This document shows positions 1-7,436 of a stretch of 8,187 nucleotides of DNA, piece by piece. The notes under the pieces were generated by a model that had not been told where the DNA came from, made no database searches, and saw nothing but the letters and a program-made list of their open reading frames with translations. Position numbers and translations under genes: made by a program. The stretch is taken from contig NIUZ01000140.1 of the NCBI GenBank assembly GCA_002254285.1, positions 1 through 8,187 on the forward strand, read 5' to 3'. Each line of letters starts with the position of its first letter. Position 1 is the first letter of the stretch. Source of the stretch: Bacteroidetes bacterium 4572_112. GTDB taxonomy: Bacteria; Bacteroidota; Bacteroidia; Bacteroidales; UBA1556.

Positions 1-599
1 AATGCAGCAATATATTTGAAATTAATTCTACCGATAATTAATAGAATTATACTTGTAGTAAATAGTATTGCTGCAGTGGAAAAGTTTGCAGGAAAAATCA
101 AACCTACAGTTAATAATATAGGTACTATCAGTGGTACAAATCCATTGCGAAAATCCTTAATATCATTCTCTTTTTTGCTAAGCATACGTGCCAAATACAT
201 TATCAATGCTAGTTTTGCTAAGTCGGATGTTTGGAAACTTAAATTAATTACAGGTATAACTATCCATCGACTAGCCTCATTAAGATTTGTCCCTAATACT
301 AGGGTAAATAATAATAATGGTACTGATATAAAAAGCATTAATTGCGATATGCGCGAGTAATATTTGTAAGGAGTTAAGTGTGCTAAATACATAATAAATA
401 ATCCAAAGAACATAAGGCTACCATGCTTTATAATATAGTAGGTAGTATTGCCACCCTGCATACGGTATGCAAGAGAGCCTGTTGAACTCCAAACAGTAAG
501 CAAAGAAAGTAAAGATAGCCCAAATACCACTATCCATATAACTTTGTCACCATATTCGTTGTTCAAAAATTTCGCCTTTATGTCTTTAAAATCAAACAT
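1..599 (-). CDS. ftsW: FtsW, septal peptidoglycan glycosyltransferase (N-terminal part, cut by window edge)
   Basis: FtsW is a SEDS-family membrane glycosyltransferase that polymerises glycan strands from lipid II at the division septum, in complex with FtsI. Reading down from the ATG at 599-597 gives 199 codons with no stop before the window edge, so the 3' half is missing. The translation begins MFDFKDIKAKF and shows hydrophobic membrane segments at about residues 20-38, 57-75, 86-103 and 155-190. It contains the SEDS signature region RWIVIP (111-116) followed by FQTSDLAK (122-129), the Bacteroidota form of the FQPSE motif, and PANFSTAAILF (170-180). The start lies 21 bp after the stop of the murD remnant, so the two are almost certainly co-transcribed. 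This N-terminal part looks full length and undamaged. RodA is the main alternative, but the position directly after murD in a dcw cluster favours FtsW. Confidence 0.93.
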   Translation of the reverse strand, partial: MFDFKDIKAKFLNNEYGDKVIWIVVFGLSLLSLLTVWSSTGSLAYRMQGGNTTYYIIKHGSLMFFGLFIMYLAHLTPYKYYSRISQLMLFISVPLLLFTLVLGTNLNEASRWIVIPVINLSFQTSDLAKLALIMYLARMLSKKENDIKDFRNGFVPLIVPILLTVGLIFPANFSTAAILFTTSIILLIIGRINFKYIAA

Positions 600-620
600 T
601 ATGATTTGCTAATTATTTAT

Positions 621-1169
621 TTATAAATCTTGTACTGCACGGATAAATTTATCGCCTCTTTCCTTATAGTCTTCAAAAAGATCGAAACTTGGGCAAGCAG
701 GAGAAAGTAAAACCACATCGTCAACTTCTGCTAAATAGAAAGCGCTTAATACAGCGTCATTCATTGTTTGAGTCTCTATAATTTCAGGTACTACACCGGT
801 AAAGTTGTCAATAATATTTTGATTATCAAGCCCGATGCAAACGATAGCCTTTACTTTTTCGGCTGCTAATTCCAAAAGGTCGCTATAATCGTTACCATTA
901 TCTTGTCCACCCATTATCAATACAGTTGGCCGATTCATGCTCTCTAATGCATACCAAGCTGCATTTACCTTTGTAGCCTTGCTGTCGTTAATAAATTTTA
1001 CGCCTCTTACTGTAGTAACTTTTTCAAGTCGATGCGAGTTGCCTTGGTGATTACAAAAGCAATCTTTGATAGACTCATTTCTTATTCCTTGCAATTTGGC
1101 TGCTATTCCGCCAGCCATAGTCCCATAAGTGGTATAACGTCCTTGTTGTGCTAATTTTTCAATATCCAT
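621..1169 (-). CDS. murD: MurD (UDP-MurNAc-L-Ala-D-Glu ligase) remnant: C-terminal domain only, probable pseudogene
   Basis: MurD normally adds D-glutamate to UDP-MurNAc-L-alanine in the cytoplasm and is about 440-450 residues long. This open frame has 182 residues and corresponds roughly to E. coli MurD residue 257 onward. It keeps the Mur ligase C-terminal domain: SHRLEKV (45-51), FINDSKAT (59-66), GGQDNGNDYS (87-96) and LLSPACPSFDLF (154-165). The N-terminal UDP-binding domain and nearly all of the central ATPase domain, including the GxxGKT/S P-loop, are absent from the window. The ATG at 1169 is the only plausible start, because an in-frame TAA lies six codons upstream and mraY ends 29 bp away. 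Several family residues are changed: the HNxxN motif reads YTTYG (12-16), the Lys of GGxxK is Asn91, and the residue after SKAT is Lys67. The frame is intact and the operon spacing normal, but it cannot be an active MurD by itself. A repurposed C-terminal-domain protein is possible but unproven. Confidence 0.85.
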   Translation of the reverse strand: MDIEKLAQQGRYTTYGTMAGGIAAKLQGIRNESIKDCFCNHQGNSHRLEKVTTVRGVKFINDSKATKVNAAWYALESMNRPTVLIMGGQDNGNDYSDLLELAAEKVKAIVCIGLDNQNIIDNFTGVVPEIIETQTMNDAVLSAFYLAEVDDVVLLSPACPSFDLFEDYKERGDKFIRAVQDL

Positions 1170-1198
1170 AGTATGTATCTGTAATTATTGTTTCTTTA

Positions 1199-2437
1199 TT
1201 ATCTTAATTTTAGTGTTGCTATAGTGAGTACTGCTAGCATGATTCCTACGATAAAAAATCGTTGAACTATTTTTGCTTCATGAAATCCTTTTTTCTGAAA
1301 ATGGTGATGAAGTGGCGCCATTAGGAATACTCTCTGTCCCACGCCGGTTTTCTTTTTGGTATATTTAAAATATGATACCTGAATTATTACCGATAGATTT
1401 TCCACAAGAAAAACTCCGCATAATAATGGAATAAGAAGCTCTTTGCGAATGATAATTGCAAATACTGCTATTATTCCTCCCAATGCTAAACTTCCTGTAT
1501 CTCCCATAAACACTTGCGCTGGGTATGAGTTATACCAGAGGAAACCAATTGCTGCTCCTATGAAAGCACTCATGAAAATTGCGAGCTCTCCTGTGTGCGG
1601 TATGTACATTATATTGAGGTAGTCGGCAAAGATGAAGTTGCCTGATATCCATGCCAATACTCCCAATGTGGCCGCAATAACTGCCGAGGTACTCGTTGCG
1701 AGCCCATCAAGTCCATCGGTGAGGTTTGCCCCATTTGATACTGCTGTGATTATTATTATTACGAAAGGGATAAAAATTATCCATGTGTACTTTTCGTATC
1801 CATCGCCCATCCATGATAGTAACCATGAATAGTCAAATTGATTATTCTTTACAAAAGGAATTGTAGTTTTAAAATTTCTTTCCTCTGGCTTAAAAATATC
1901 GTTTGATCCGGTTTCGCAATTTGCTGCTTTATTCTCAATAACAGTTTGCGTATCATACTTTTCGCGGATTACAACATCGCTATTAAAGTACATTGTTAGT
2001 CCTACAATTAGCCCTAAACCTACTTGACCTATAATCTTGAATTTGCCTGCTAAGCCATCCTTATTCTTCTTAAAAACCTTTATATAATCATCAGTAAAAC
2101 CTATTGCACCAAGCCATACAGTAGATATTAGCATAAGTATGATATATACATTATCAAGCTTAGCAAATAGTAATGTTGGAACCACAATTGCTGAAAGTAT
2201 AATAAGACCTCCCATTGTTGGAGTTCCTTGTTTTTCTATTTGTCCTTGAAGACCCAAATCTCTTACGGTTTCGCCAATTTGTTGCTTCTGTAAAAGGCGA
2301 ATTATGCTTTTACCAAATATTAAAGAAATAAGTAGTGAAGTAAAAACAGCCATTGCCGCCCTAAAGGAAATGTATTGAAATACTCCCGCTCCTGGTATGC
2401 CTAGCTCATGCAGATATTCGAATAAATAGTATAGCAT
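1199..2437 (-). CDS. mraY: MraY, phospho-N-acetylmuramoyl-pentapeptide transferase
   Basis: MraY is a polytopic inner-membrane enzyme that transfers phospho-MurNAc-pentapeptide from UDP to undecaprenyl phosphate, making lipid I. The 412-residue protein is full length for Bacteroidota, whose MraY carries an extra insert; here the hydrophilic stretch at about residues 155-200 fits that. Visible motifs are GTPTMGG (71-77), the catalytic aspartate pair in FTDDYIK (D116, D117), NLTDGLDGLA (238-247, with the metal and catalytic Asp), VFMGDTGSLALGG (309-321) and the MraY-specific APLHHHF (374-380). Many hydrophobic helices cover the rest. The start at 2437 lies four bases after the murE stop, which suggests translational coupling. 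The gene ends 29 bp before the murD remnant. No defect is seen, in contrast to its neighbour murD. WecA-type transferases are excluded by the HHH motif and the context. Confidence 0.97.
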   Translation of the reverse strand: MLYYLFEYLHELGIPGAGVFQYISFRAAMAVFTSLLISLIFGKSIIRLLQKQQIGETVRDLGLQGQIEKQGTPTMGGLIILSAIVVPTLLFAKLDNVYIILMLISTVWLGAIGFTDDYIKVFKKNKDGLAGKFKIIGQVGLGLIVGLTMYFNSDVVIREKYDTQTVIENKAANCETGSNDIFKPEERNFKTTIPFVKNNQFDYSWLLSWMGDGYEKYTWIIFIPFVIIIITAVSNGANLTDGLDGLATSTSAVIAATLGVLAWISGNFIFADYLNIMYIPHTGELAIFMSAFIGAAIGFLWYNSYPAQVFMGDTGSLALGGIIAVFAIIIRKELLIPLLCGVFLVENLSVIIQVSYFKYTKKKTGVGQRVFLMAPLHHHFQKKGFHEAKIVQRFFIVGIMLAVLTIATLKLR

Positions 2438-2441
2438 AATA

Positions 2442-3896
2442 TTAGTTTTTAATTATTTCTGTGATTATTTCTTTATCATCAAAATGATGTCTTACGCCAT
2501 CAATCTCCTGATATTTTTCGTGTCCCTTGCCTGCTACTAGTACAATGTCGCCTGCTGTTGCCAAAGCAAAAGCTGTACGTATAGCTTCTTTTCTGTTGCT
2601 AATTCTTAGTGTTATTCTTTTCCTGTCGGCACCAACTCCCACCTGCATATCGTTAAGTATTTGCTCAGGATCTTCAGTGCGTGGGTTGTCAGAAGTAAGA
2701 ATCAATTGATCCGAATTGTCGGCAGCTATTTGTGCCATAATTGGTCTCTTGCTCTTATCTCTATCGCCACCAGTACCAACTACAGTTATTAGTTTTCCGT
2801 TGCCACCTCTAATTTCGTTAATGGTGTTTATTACATTCTGCAAAGCATCAGGAGTATGTGCGTAATCAACAATTGCATTTACGCCATCGTTGCCATTTAT
2901 AAATTCAAACCTACCTTCAGCAGTTTCTATGGTGCTAAGCTCTTGCAAAACCTCCATTTCGTCAGCGCCCAATTCCATTGCTGTGGCATATACACTCATA
3001 ATATTATAAGCATTGAATTCGCCAATGAGTGGAAGCCAAATTTCTTTATGATTTATTTCTAAGTGCAGTCCTGTGAATGAGTTTTCAATAATTTTAGCTT
3101 TATAGTCAGCCATTGATTTAACTGCATAAGTGCGCTTTTGAGCTTTTGAATTCTGTAACATTATCATTCCATTTCTGTCATCGGTATTTACCAAGGCAAA
3201 AGCTGTACTACTTAGCTCATCAAAGAATTTTTTCTTTGCTTTTATGTATTCCTTAAATGTTTTATGAAAATCGAGATGATCGTGAGTAATATTTGAGAAG
3301 ATAGCACCAGTAAATTCTAGACCACTAATACGCTCTTGCACAATAGCATGTGAGCTTACTTCCATGAAGCAGTACTCGCAGCCGTCTTCCACCATATCGT
3401 CTAATAATGAATTTAGCTGAATGGCGTCAGGTGTAGTATGTGTTGCAATTATTTCTACATCATTTATCCAATTGCTTACAGTTGAAAGCATGCCAACTTT
3501 ATATCCCAATTTGCGGAATAGGTTATAAAGCATAGTTACTGTGGAAGTTTTGCCATTAGTACCTGTAATGCCAACTAGTTTTAACTTTGATGATGGTTTG
3601 TTATAATAGTTTGATGCTAATATTCCCAATGCTTTAGCGGAGTCGTTTACTAGAATGTAGTTTACTTCTCTATTAATGTTTTGTGGTAGTATTTGGCAAA
3701 TAATAGTTGTTGCACCTTGTTCAATACAGCTATTAATGTATTTATGTCCATCGACTTGTGTGCCTTCAATAGCAACAAAAATATCAGATGAACTAACTTT
3801 TCTCGAGTCAAATTGTATTGCATTAACATCTGTTGTTTTCCCTTTGCGGAACTCAATAGTATCAATACCTTCTAATATATCGTTTATGTTTCTCAT
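2442..3896 (-). CDS. murE: MurE, UDP-MurNAc-L-Ala-D-Glu:meso-diaminopimelate ligase
   Basis: MurE is a cytoplasmic ATP-dependent ligase that adds the third residue of the peptidoglycan stem peptide. The 484-residue protein has all three Mur ligase domains. The N-terminal UDP-binding domain includes FDSRKV (29-34). The ATPase domain has the P-loop TGTNGKTST (111-119, K116), HTTPDAIQLN (153-162), NITHDHLDFH (202-211), the AKxxLF-like carbamylated lysine (AKKKFF, K221) and FNAYN (294-298), the Mur-family HNxxN equivalent. The C-terminal domain has GRFE (328-331), VDYAHTPDAL (343-352), GTGGDRDKSKRP (374-385) and DNPRTEDP (403-410). DNPR is the signature for meso-diaminopimelate rather than lysine as substrate. 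The start is 2 bp after the ftsI stop and the end 4 bp before mraY, so the three are tightly coupled. Its substrate is the product of MurD, so an active MurD is required somewhere in this organism. Confidence 0.97.
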   Translation of the reverse strand: MRNINDILEGIDTIEFRKGKTTDVNAIQFDSRKVSSSDIFVAIEGTQVDGHKYINSCIEQGATTIICQILPQNINREVNYILVNDSAKALGILASNYYNKPSSKLKLVGITGTNGKTSTVTMLYNLFRKLGYKVGMLSTVSNWINDVEIIATHTTPDAIQLNSLLDDMVEDGCEYCFMEVSSHAIVQERISGLEFTGAIFSNITHDHLDFHKTFKEYIKAKKKFFDELSSTAFALVNTDDRNGMIMLQNSKAQKRTYAVKSMADYKAKIIENSFTGLHLEINHKEIWLPLIGEFNAYNIMSVYATAMELGADEMEVLQELSTIETAEGRFEFINGNDGVNAIVDYAHTPDALQNVINTINEIRGGNGKLITVVGTGGDRDKSKRPIMAQIAADNSDQLILTSDNPRTEDPEQILNDMQVGVGADRKRITLRISNRKEAIRTAFALATAGDIVLVAGKGHEKYQEIDGVRHHFDDKEIITEIIKN

Positions 3897-3898
3897 GC

Positions 3899-5563
3899 TT
3901 AATATCTCAATGTTAAGTTTACTATTTCGCCACCATTGATGCGGCTTCCTCTTTGTATTGATTGACTTACAACTCTACCCGAACCACTTATTTTTGCTGT
4001 TAATCCCAATTCTTCAATTAGGAATATTGCATCCTGAGCAGTCATATATTTTACATTAGGCATTTTGTTATGTATCAATTTGCGCTTATGTAATTTTATG
4101 GTGTCGTTGCTGCTGTATCCTGCTATATAACTACTTTCTATAGTTGTGTTTTTAACTTCAAATCCCAAATACTTATAAATTCCAGCAATATCTTTATTGG
4201 CGCCAACTTTAGAGTTGGGAGCTATGAATATTGTATCTTGAATTGAGTGCGCTTGTATATTTAGGTCGTTGGCATAAATTTTATCCGCAATTTCTTTAAA
4301 CACAGGCACCGCTACAGTACTTGCGTAATAAGACCCACGGCTTGGGTTATTAACCACCACTATGCATGAGTACTTAGGGTTATCTGCTGGGAAATACCCC
4401 ACAAATGAAGCCTGATAATTTCGTTTATTATAGCTTGTGCGAGAGTATATCTGCGCAGTTCCTGTTTTTCCTGCTATTGGGTATGGCGATTTGTTTAGGT
4501 ATTTTGCTGTTCCGTTTTGTACAACGCCTTCAAGCATTTTCTGAACTTTACCAATAGTTTCTTTGCTGCATATTTGAGGGTTAATAATCTCCGTTTCAAA
4601 CACCTCTTTGGCTTTACCGGTTTTTTGTATTTCCTTTACAAAAGAAGGTTTTACCATTACTCCATTATTTGCAACAGCATTATAAAAGTTTAAAACCTGC
4701 ATAGGAGTAAGCTGAAGCTCATAACCAATCGACATCCATGGAAGCGATAGTTTAGACCAGCTTTTATCTGTAGTAGTTTTTATATATGGTATTGCTTCGC
4801 CTTTTATTTGAAGTCCTATTGGCTGATTCAAATTCATGGAGTATATGCCATCGATAAAAGTTTGAGGATTGTTTTCAAATCCTTTAAGTGCAATTTTAAA
4901 GATTCCCACATTAGAACTTTTCTCTAGCACTTGGCTCACGGTTATACTACCATAGCCATGCGAATCGTGAATAGTTTTATCGTAGTATGTATATGCTCCA
5001 TTACCAGTTTCTATAATTTCGTCAGGCTTTACAATATTATTCTCAAGAGCAACTATCATGGTAGCAAGTTTGAAAGTTGAACCAGGCTCCATTGCTGTTC
5101 CTATTGCGTAGTTAAAACCTTCGTAATAAGTATTATTAGCTGTGTCGTGCTTTAGGTTTGCAATGGCTTTTATGCGGCCAGTTTTTACTTCCATAAGTAT
5201 AACGCAACCCCAATCAGCCTTATGCTTCATTAGCTCAGCATATAGTGATGTTTCTGCAACATCCTGTAGATTTACATCAATAGTTGTAATAATATCGAGT
5301 CCATCTACTGGCTCTTTCAGCGTTTCGTTAAATTCGTATGTTGGACGCCATCCGCCAGATGTTTTCTGCTTTAGTCTAATACCGTCAGTTCCTTTTAGCT
5401 TATCATCAAAAGCGCCTTCAAGGCCTAATTTCTCTTCCCATTTTTCGTTTTCGAAGTATTGTAGCTGCACAATTCTACCGGCAATGATAAATGCGGCCAA
5501 CACCATTCCGGCATAAAGCAAATAAATTCTTACCACACTATCTTTTTGTAGAGCCCTAGCCAT
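3899..5563 (-). CDS. ftsI: FtsI (PBP3-type) septal transpeptidase with PASTA domain, lacking most of the pedestal domain
   Basis: FtsI crosslinks septal peptidoglycan in the periplasm and partners FtsW. The 554 residues comprise a short cytoplasmic tail, a membrane anchor (about 12-32), a brief linker, the transpeptidase domain (about 85-430) and one C-terminal PASTA domain (about 500-554). The catalytic motifs are complete: SxxK at STFK (162-165), SxN at SSN (216-218) and KTG at 366-368. The oddity is at residues 40-50, where the anchor linker (ENEKWEEK) runs straight into LGLEGAFDDKL. In typical Bacteroidota FtsI about 150 residues lie between these blocks, including the RGxIxDRNG-like segment; usual length is roughly 650-710. 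The pedestal (PBP dimer) domain is therefore largely missing through an apparent in-frame deletion near base 5428. The frame is otherwise clean. The ATG overlaps the ftsL stop by one base (TAATG). The transpeptidase fold should be active, but its coupling to FtsW and FtsL is doubtful. Confidence 0.92.
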   Translation of the reverse strand: MARALQKDSVVRIYLLYAGMVLAAFIIAGRIVQLQYFENEKWEEKLGLEGAFDDKLKGTDGIRLKQKTSGGWRPTYEFNETLKEPVDGLDIITTIDVNLQDVAETSLYAELMKHKADWGCVILMEVKTGRIKAIANLKHDTANNTYYEGFNYAIGTAMEPGSTFKLATMIVALENNIVKPDEIIETGNGAYTYYDKTIHDSHGYGSITVSQVLEKSSNVGIFKIALKGFENNPQTFIDGIYSMNLNQPIGLQIKGEAIPYIKTTTDKSWSKLSLPWMSIGYELQLTPMQVLNFYNAVANNGVMVKPSFVKEIQKTGKAKEVFETEIINPQICSKETIGKVQKMLEGVVQNGTAKYLNKSPYPIAGKTGTAQIYSRTSYNKRNYQASFVGYFPADNPKYSCIVVVNNPSRGSYYASTVAVPVFKEIADKIYANDLNIQAHSIQDTIFIAPNSKVGANKDIAGIYKYLGFEVKNTTIESSYIAGYSSNDTIKLHKRKLIHNKMPNVKYMTAQDAIFLIEELGLTAKISGSGRVVSQSIQRGSRINGGEIVNLTLRY

Positions 5564-6003
5564 TATTTTAAGTCCTCTTTTTTGATGTATATTTTATAAG
5601 GAGGTTTTGTAGCCTCTTTTATGCCTTTGTCTTTTAGTTGATTAGCAACTTCTGATTTCTTTGTGCGAAACATTAAATTCGATTTTATGCTAATGTGCTC
5701 GTCACGTAAATCTTTCAATTCCCTAGTGATAGTGTCAATCTTGCGTACCTTTGCTTGCACGCCGTAATTGTTTGCGATATAAAGCATTGCAAGAAAAATT
5801 AGAAAAAAGATATATGGAACATTGCGAGTTATTAGCTCCGAGCTAAAAACTCTACCATCAATAATAGAAGATATATTGCGAAAAGACCCAAGCTTAATGC
5901 TAGGTACTTTTATTGACTTTTTTGGAGCTGTTGCTTCCTCATTAGTCTCGCGAATAGGACTATTCTTAGATGGGTTCTCTATGATTTTCTTTTTTCCAAA
6001 CAT
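5563..6003 (-). CDS. ftsL: FtsL-like bitopic division protein (Bacteroidota type)
   Basis: This small membrane protein occupies the ftsL slot between rsmH and ftsI. From the ATG at 6003 (MFGKKKII) it has 146 residues: a basic, charged cytoplasmic region of about 60 residues, one transmembrane helix (roughly 61-78, VPYIFFLIFLAMLYIANN), then a periplasmic part with heptad-like charged spacing (KVRKIDTITRELKDLRDE) and a tail ending in KKEDLK. The order of a single TM followed by a short coiled coil is that of FtsL, which recruits and activates FtsI and FtsW. The block after the TM (ELKDLRDEHISIKSNLMF and KSEVANQL) matches the Bacteroidota FtsL-like family as I recall it. I chose 6003 because it follows the rsmH stop by four bases. 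An ATG at 6039 in frame would add 12 residues and overlap rsmH by 32 bases. Sequence alone cannot distinguish FtsL from other small divisome scaffolds; the assignment rests on topology and position. Confidence 0.85.
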   Translation of the reverse strand: MFGKKKIIENPSKNSPIRETNEEATAPKKSIKVPSIKLGSFRNISSIIDGRVFSSELITRNVPYIFFLIFLAMLYIANNYGVQAKVRKIDTITRELKDLRDEHISIKSNLMFRTKKSEVANQLKDKGIKEATKPPYKIYIKKEDLK

Positions 6004-6007
6004 AGCG

Positions 6008-6910
6008 CTAAAGTTTTTCTGCAATTCGTAATTTAGCACTTCGTGAGCGAGAGTTAATTTCTAATTCTTGCTCATCAGCTGTAATAGGTTTTCTGCTAAT
6101 CAATTTGAAAGGAACTATAGGCTTTCCGAAAAAATCTTTTTCTATTTTGCCTTCAAAATTCCCTGATTTGATAAAGTTTTTTACCAATCTGTCTTCTAGC
6201 GAATGGTACGACATAACCACTAATCTACCTCCTGGGCGCAATACTTTTAATGATTGCTCTAGCATGCTTTTTAAGGCCTCTAATTCCTGATTAAGCTCTA
6301 TGCGTATTGCTTGAAATATTTGTGCGTAATACCTGTTCTCTTTGCCTCGTGGAGCACATGATTGAAGTGCTACTTTTAAGTCGGCAGTGGTTTTAAGCTC
6401 ATTGCTTTTGCGAAACTCAATTATGGCATTTGCCGATTTAAAAGCATTGCGTAGCTCACCATAATTCCTGAAAATATCGATTAAGTCTTGGGTTTCGATA
6501 TTGTTGAGAAGGTCGGCAGCAGTTTGTCCTTTGCTACTATCCATACGCATATCCAAAGGGCCATCAAAGCGGGTAGAGAAGCCTCTTTCGCCTTTGTCAA
6601 ACTGATGTGAGGAAACCCCCAAATCAGCAAGGATTGCATCTACTGGTGTTGCGCGGTATAGGCTTATATAATTCTTTAAATACTTGAAATTTTGACCAAT
6701 AAGAGTTAGTCTTTTGTCGTCAATTTTGTTGGCATGAGCCTCCGCGTCTTGATCAAAAGCATATAACTTGGCATCCTCTGAAAGATTTTTGAGAATAGCA
6801 GCAGAATGTCCACCTCCACCGTAGGTAACATCAACAAAAATCTTCCCTTGGGAAAGATTCATGGCTTCAATACATTGGTCCAGCATTACTGGAGTGTGAT
6901 AATGTGACAT
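6008..6910 (-). CDS. rsmH: RsmH (MraW), 16S rRNA cytosine-1402 N4-methyltransferase
   Basis: RsmH methylates N4 of C1402 in the decoding centre of 16S rRNA, using S-adenosylmethionine. The 300-residue protein is the usual family length. It starts with the typical HTPVMLDQCIEA (5-16), followed by the SAM-binding glycine loop DVTYGGGGHS (27-36) and the acidic end of the next strand AFDQD (51-55). Further motifs are ILADLGVSSHQFD (93-105), GFSTRFDGPLDMRMD (110-124), QAIRIELNQEL (200-210) and VVMSYHSLEDRLVK (231-244), with a basic C-terminus NSRSRSAKLR (286-295). All segments of the family are present in order with no sign of damage. It is second in the operon, 26 bp after mraZ, and its TAG stop lies four bases before the preferred ftsL start. 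No Shine-Dalgarno sequence is evident upstream, as is usual in this phylum. Confidence 0.97.
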   Translation of the reverse strand: MSHYHTPVMLDQCIEAMNLSQGKIFVDVTYGGGGHSAAILKNLSEDAKLYAFDQDAEAHANKIDDKRLTLIGQNFKYLKNYISLYRATPVDAILADLGVSSHQFDKGERGFSTRFDGPLDMRMDSSKGQTAADLLNNIETQDLIDIFRNYGELRNAFKSANAIIEFRKSNELKTTADLKVALQSCAPRGKENRYYAQIFQAIRIELNQELEALKSMLEQSLKVLRPGGRLVVMSYHSLEDRLVKNFIKSGNFEGKIEKDFFGKPIVPFKLISRKPITADEQELEINSRSRSAKLRIAEKL

Positions 6911-6936
6911 ATTTATTTTTATGCAGATTAGCTATT

Positions 6937-7398
6937 CTATTCTTCGAGCTTGATGCTTCCCATCACTTCCTCGGCTAGCTGAGCAAAATCTACATCCGGA
7001 CTATTCACAGTATTTTCATAAGCCTGCTTGTCCCAAATTTCAATTCTATTAACCGAAGATGATAGTACCACCTCTTTCTCTATACCTGAAAAATTAATCA
7101 GGTCCTTCGAAATTTGTAGTCGACCAGATGAGTCCATTTCGAGCATTTTGACGCCCGCCATGAACATTCTGATGAAATCGTTGTTCTTTTTAACGAATCT
7201 GTTTAGCTTATTTACCCCCGAAATTTCGTGATTCCACTCACTCATAGGGTATAATTCTAAACACTTATGGAAGACAGATCTTTTCAATACAAAGCCTTCA
7301 GCTACAATAGTTTGTAGCTGCTTCTTTAGCCCCGATGGGAGTGATAATCTACCCTTCGAGTCTAATTTGCATTCGTATGAACCGATAATGTTTACCAT
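6937..7398 (-). CDS. mraZ: MraZ, transcriptional regulator of the dcw cluster
   Basis: MraZ is a ring-forming DNA-binding protein that regulates the division and cell wall operon it heads. From the ATG at 7398 (MVNIIGSYECKLD) it has 153 residues, the family length. It has two AbrB/SpoVT-like halves, each with a DxxGRL motif: DSKGRL (13-18) and DSSGRL (89-94). Both halves continue with family features, such as LPSGLKKQL after the first and RIEIWDKQAYE (118-128) in the second. A frame extension to a TTG at 7413 would add five residues, but MVNIIGSYE is the usual family N-terminus and ATG is the better start. The gene is first in the operon, preceded by three 10-bp-spaced GTGGG-type repeats at 7437-7461 that are probably its own binding site, so autoregulation is likely. 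Confidence 0.96.
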   Translation of the reverse strand: MVNIIGSYECKLDSKGRLSLPSGLKKQLQTIVAEGFVLKRSVFHKCLELYPMSEWNHEISGVNKLNRFVKKNNDFIRMFMAGVKMLEMDSSGRLQISKDLINFSGIEKEVVLSSSVNRIEIWDKQAYENTVNSPDVDFAQLAEEVMGSIKLEE

Positions 7399-7436
7399 AG
7401 ACTGTAATTTCAAAGTGCTAATTTACTGCAAATTTT

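Noticed and set aside
16..360. Plus-strand open frame of 114 codons
   Set aside because: It lies antisense within ftsW, whose minus-strand translation shows clear SEDS motifs and membrane helices. The plus-strand product resembles nothing and has no supporting start context.
1170..1198. A frameshift hiding the missing MurD N-terminus
   Set aside because: Only 29 bp separate the mraY stop from the MurD ATG, so there is no room for the missing domains in any frame. mraY itself is intact up to its stop.
3662..3939. Short open frames on both strands over the start of murE
   Set aside because: The murE frame is strongly supported by motifs throughout. These overlap it in other frames without any recognisable sequence.
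5142..5516. Plus-strand open frame of 124 codons opposite ftsI
   Set aside because: It is an antisense shadow of the conserved FtsI transpeptidase and anchor coding sequence; its Ser/Phe-rich composition is typical of complementary-strand translation.
6004..6039. ftsL start at the ATG at 6039
   Set aside because: It would overlap rsmH by 32 bases. The ATG at 6003, four bases after the rsmH stop, fits the tight spacing of this operon better, though the longer form is not excluded.
7399..7413. mraZ start at the TTG at 7413
   Set aside because: The five extra residues are not part of the family N-terminus, and the ATG at 7398 gives the standard MVNIIGSYE beginning.
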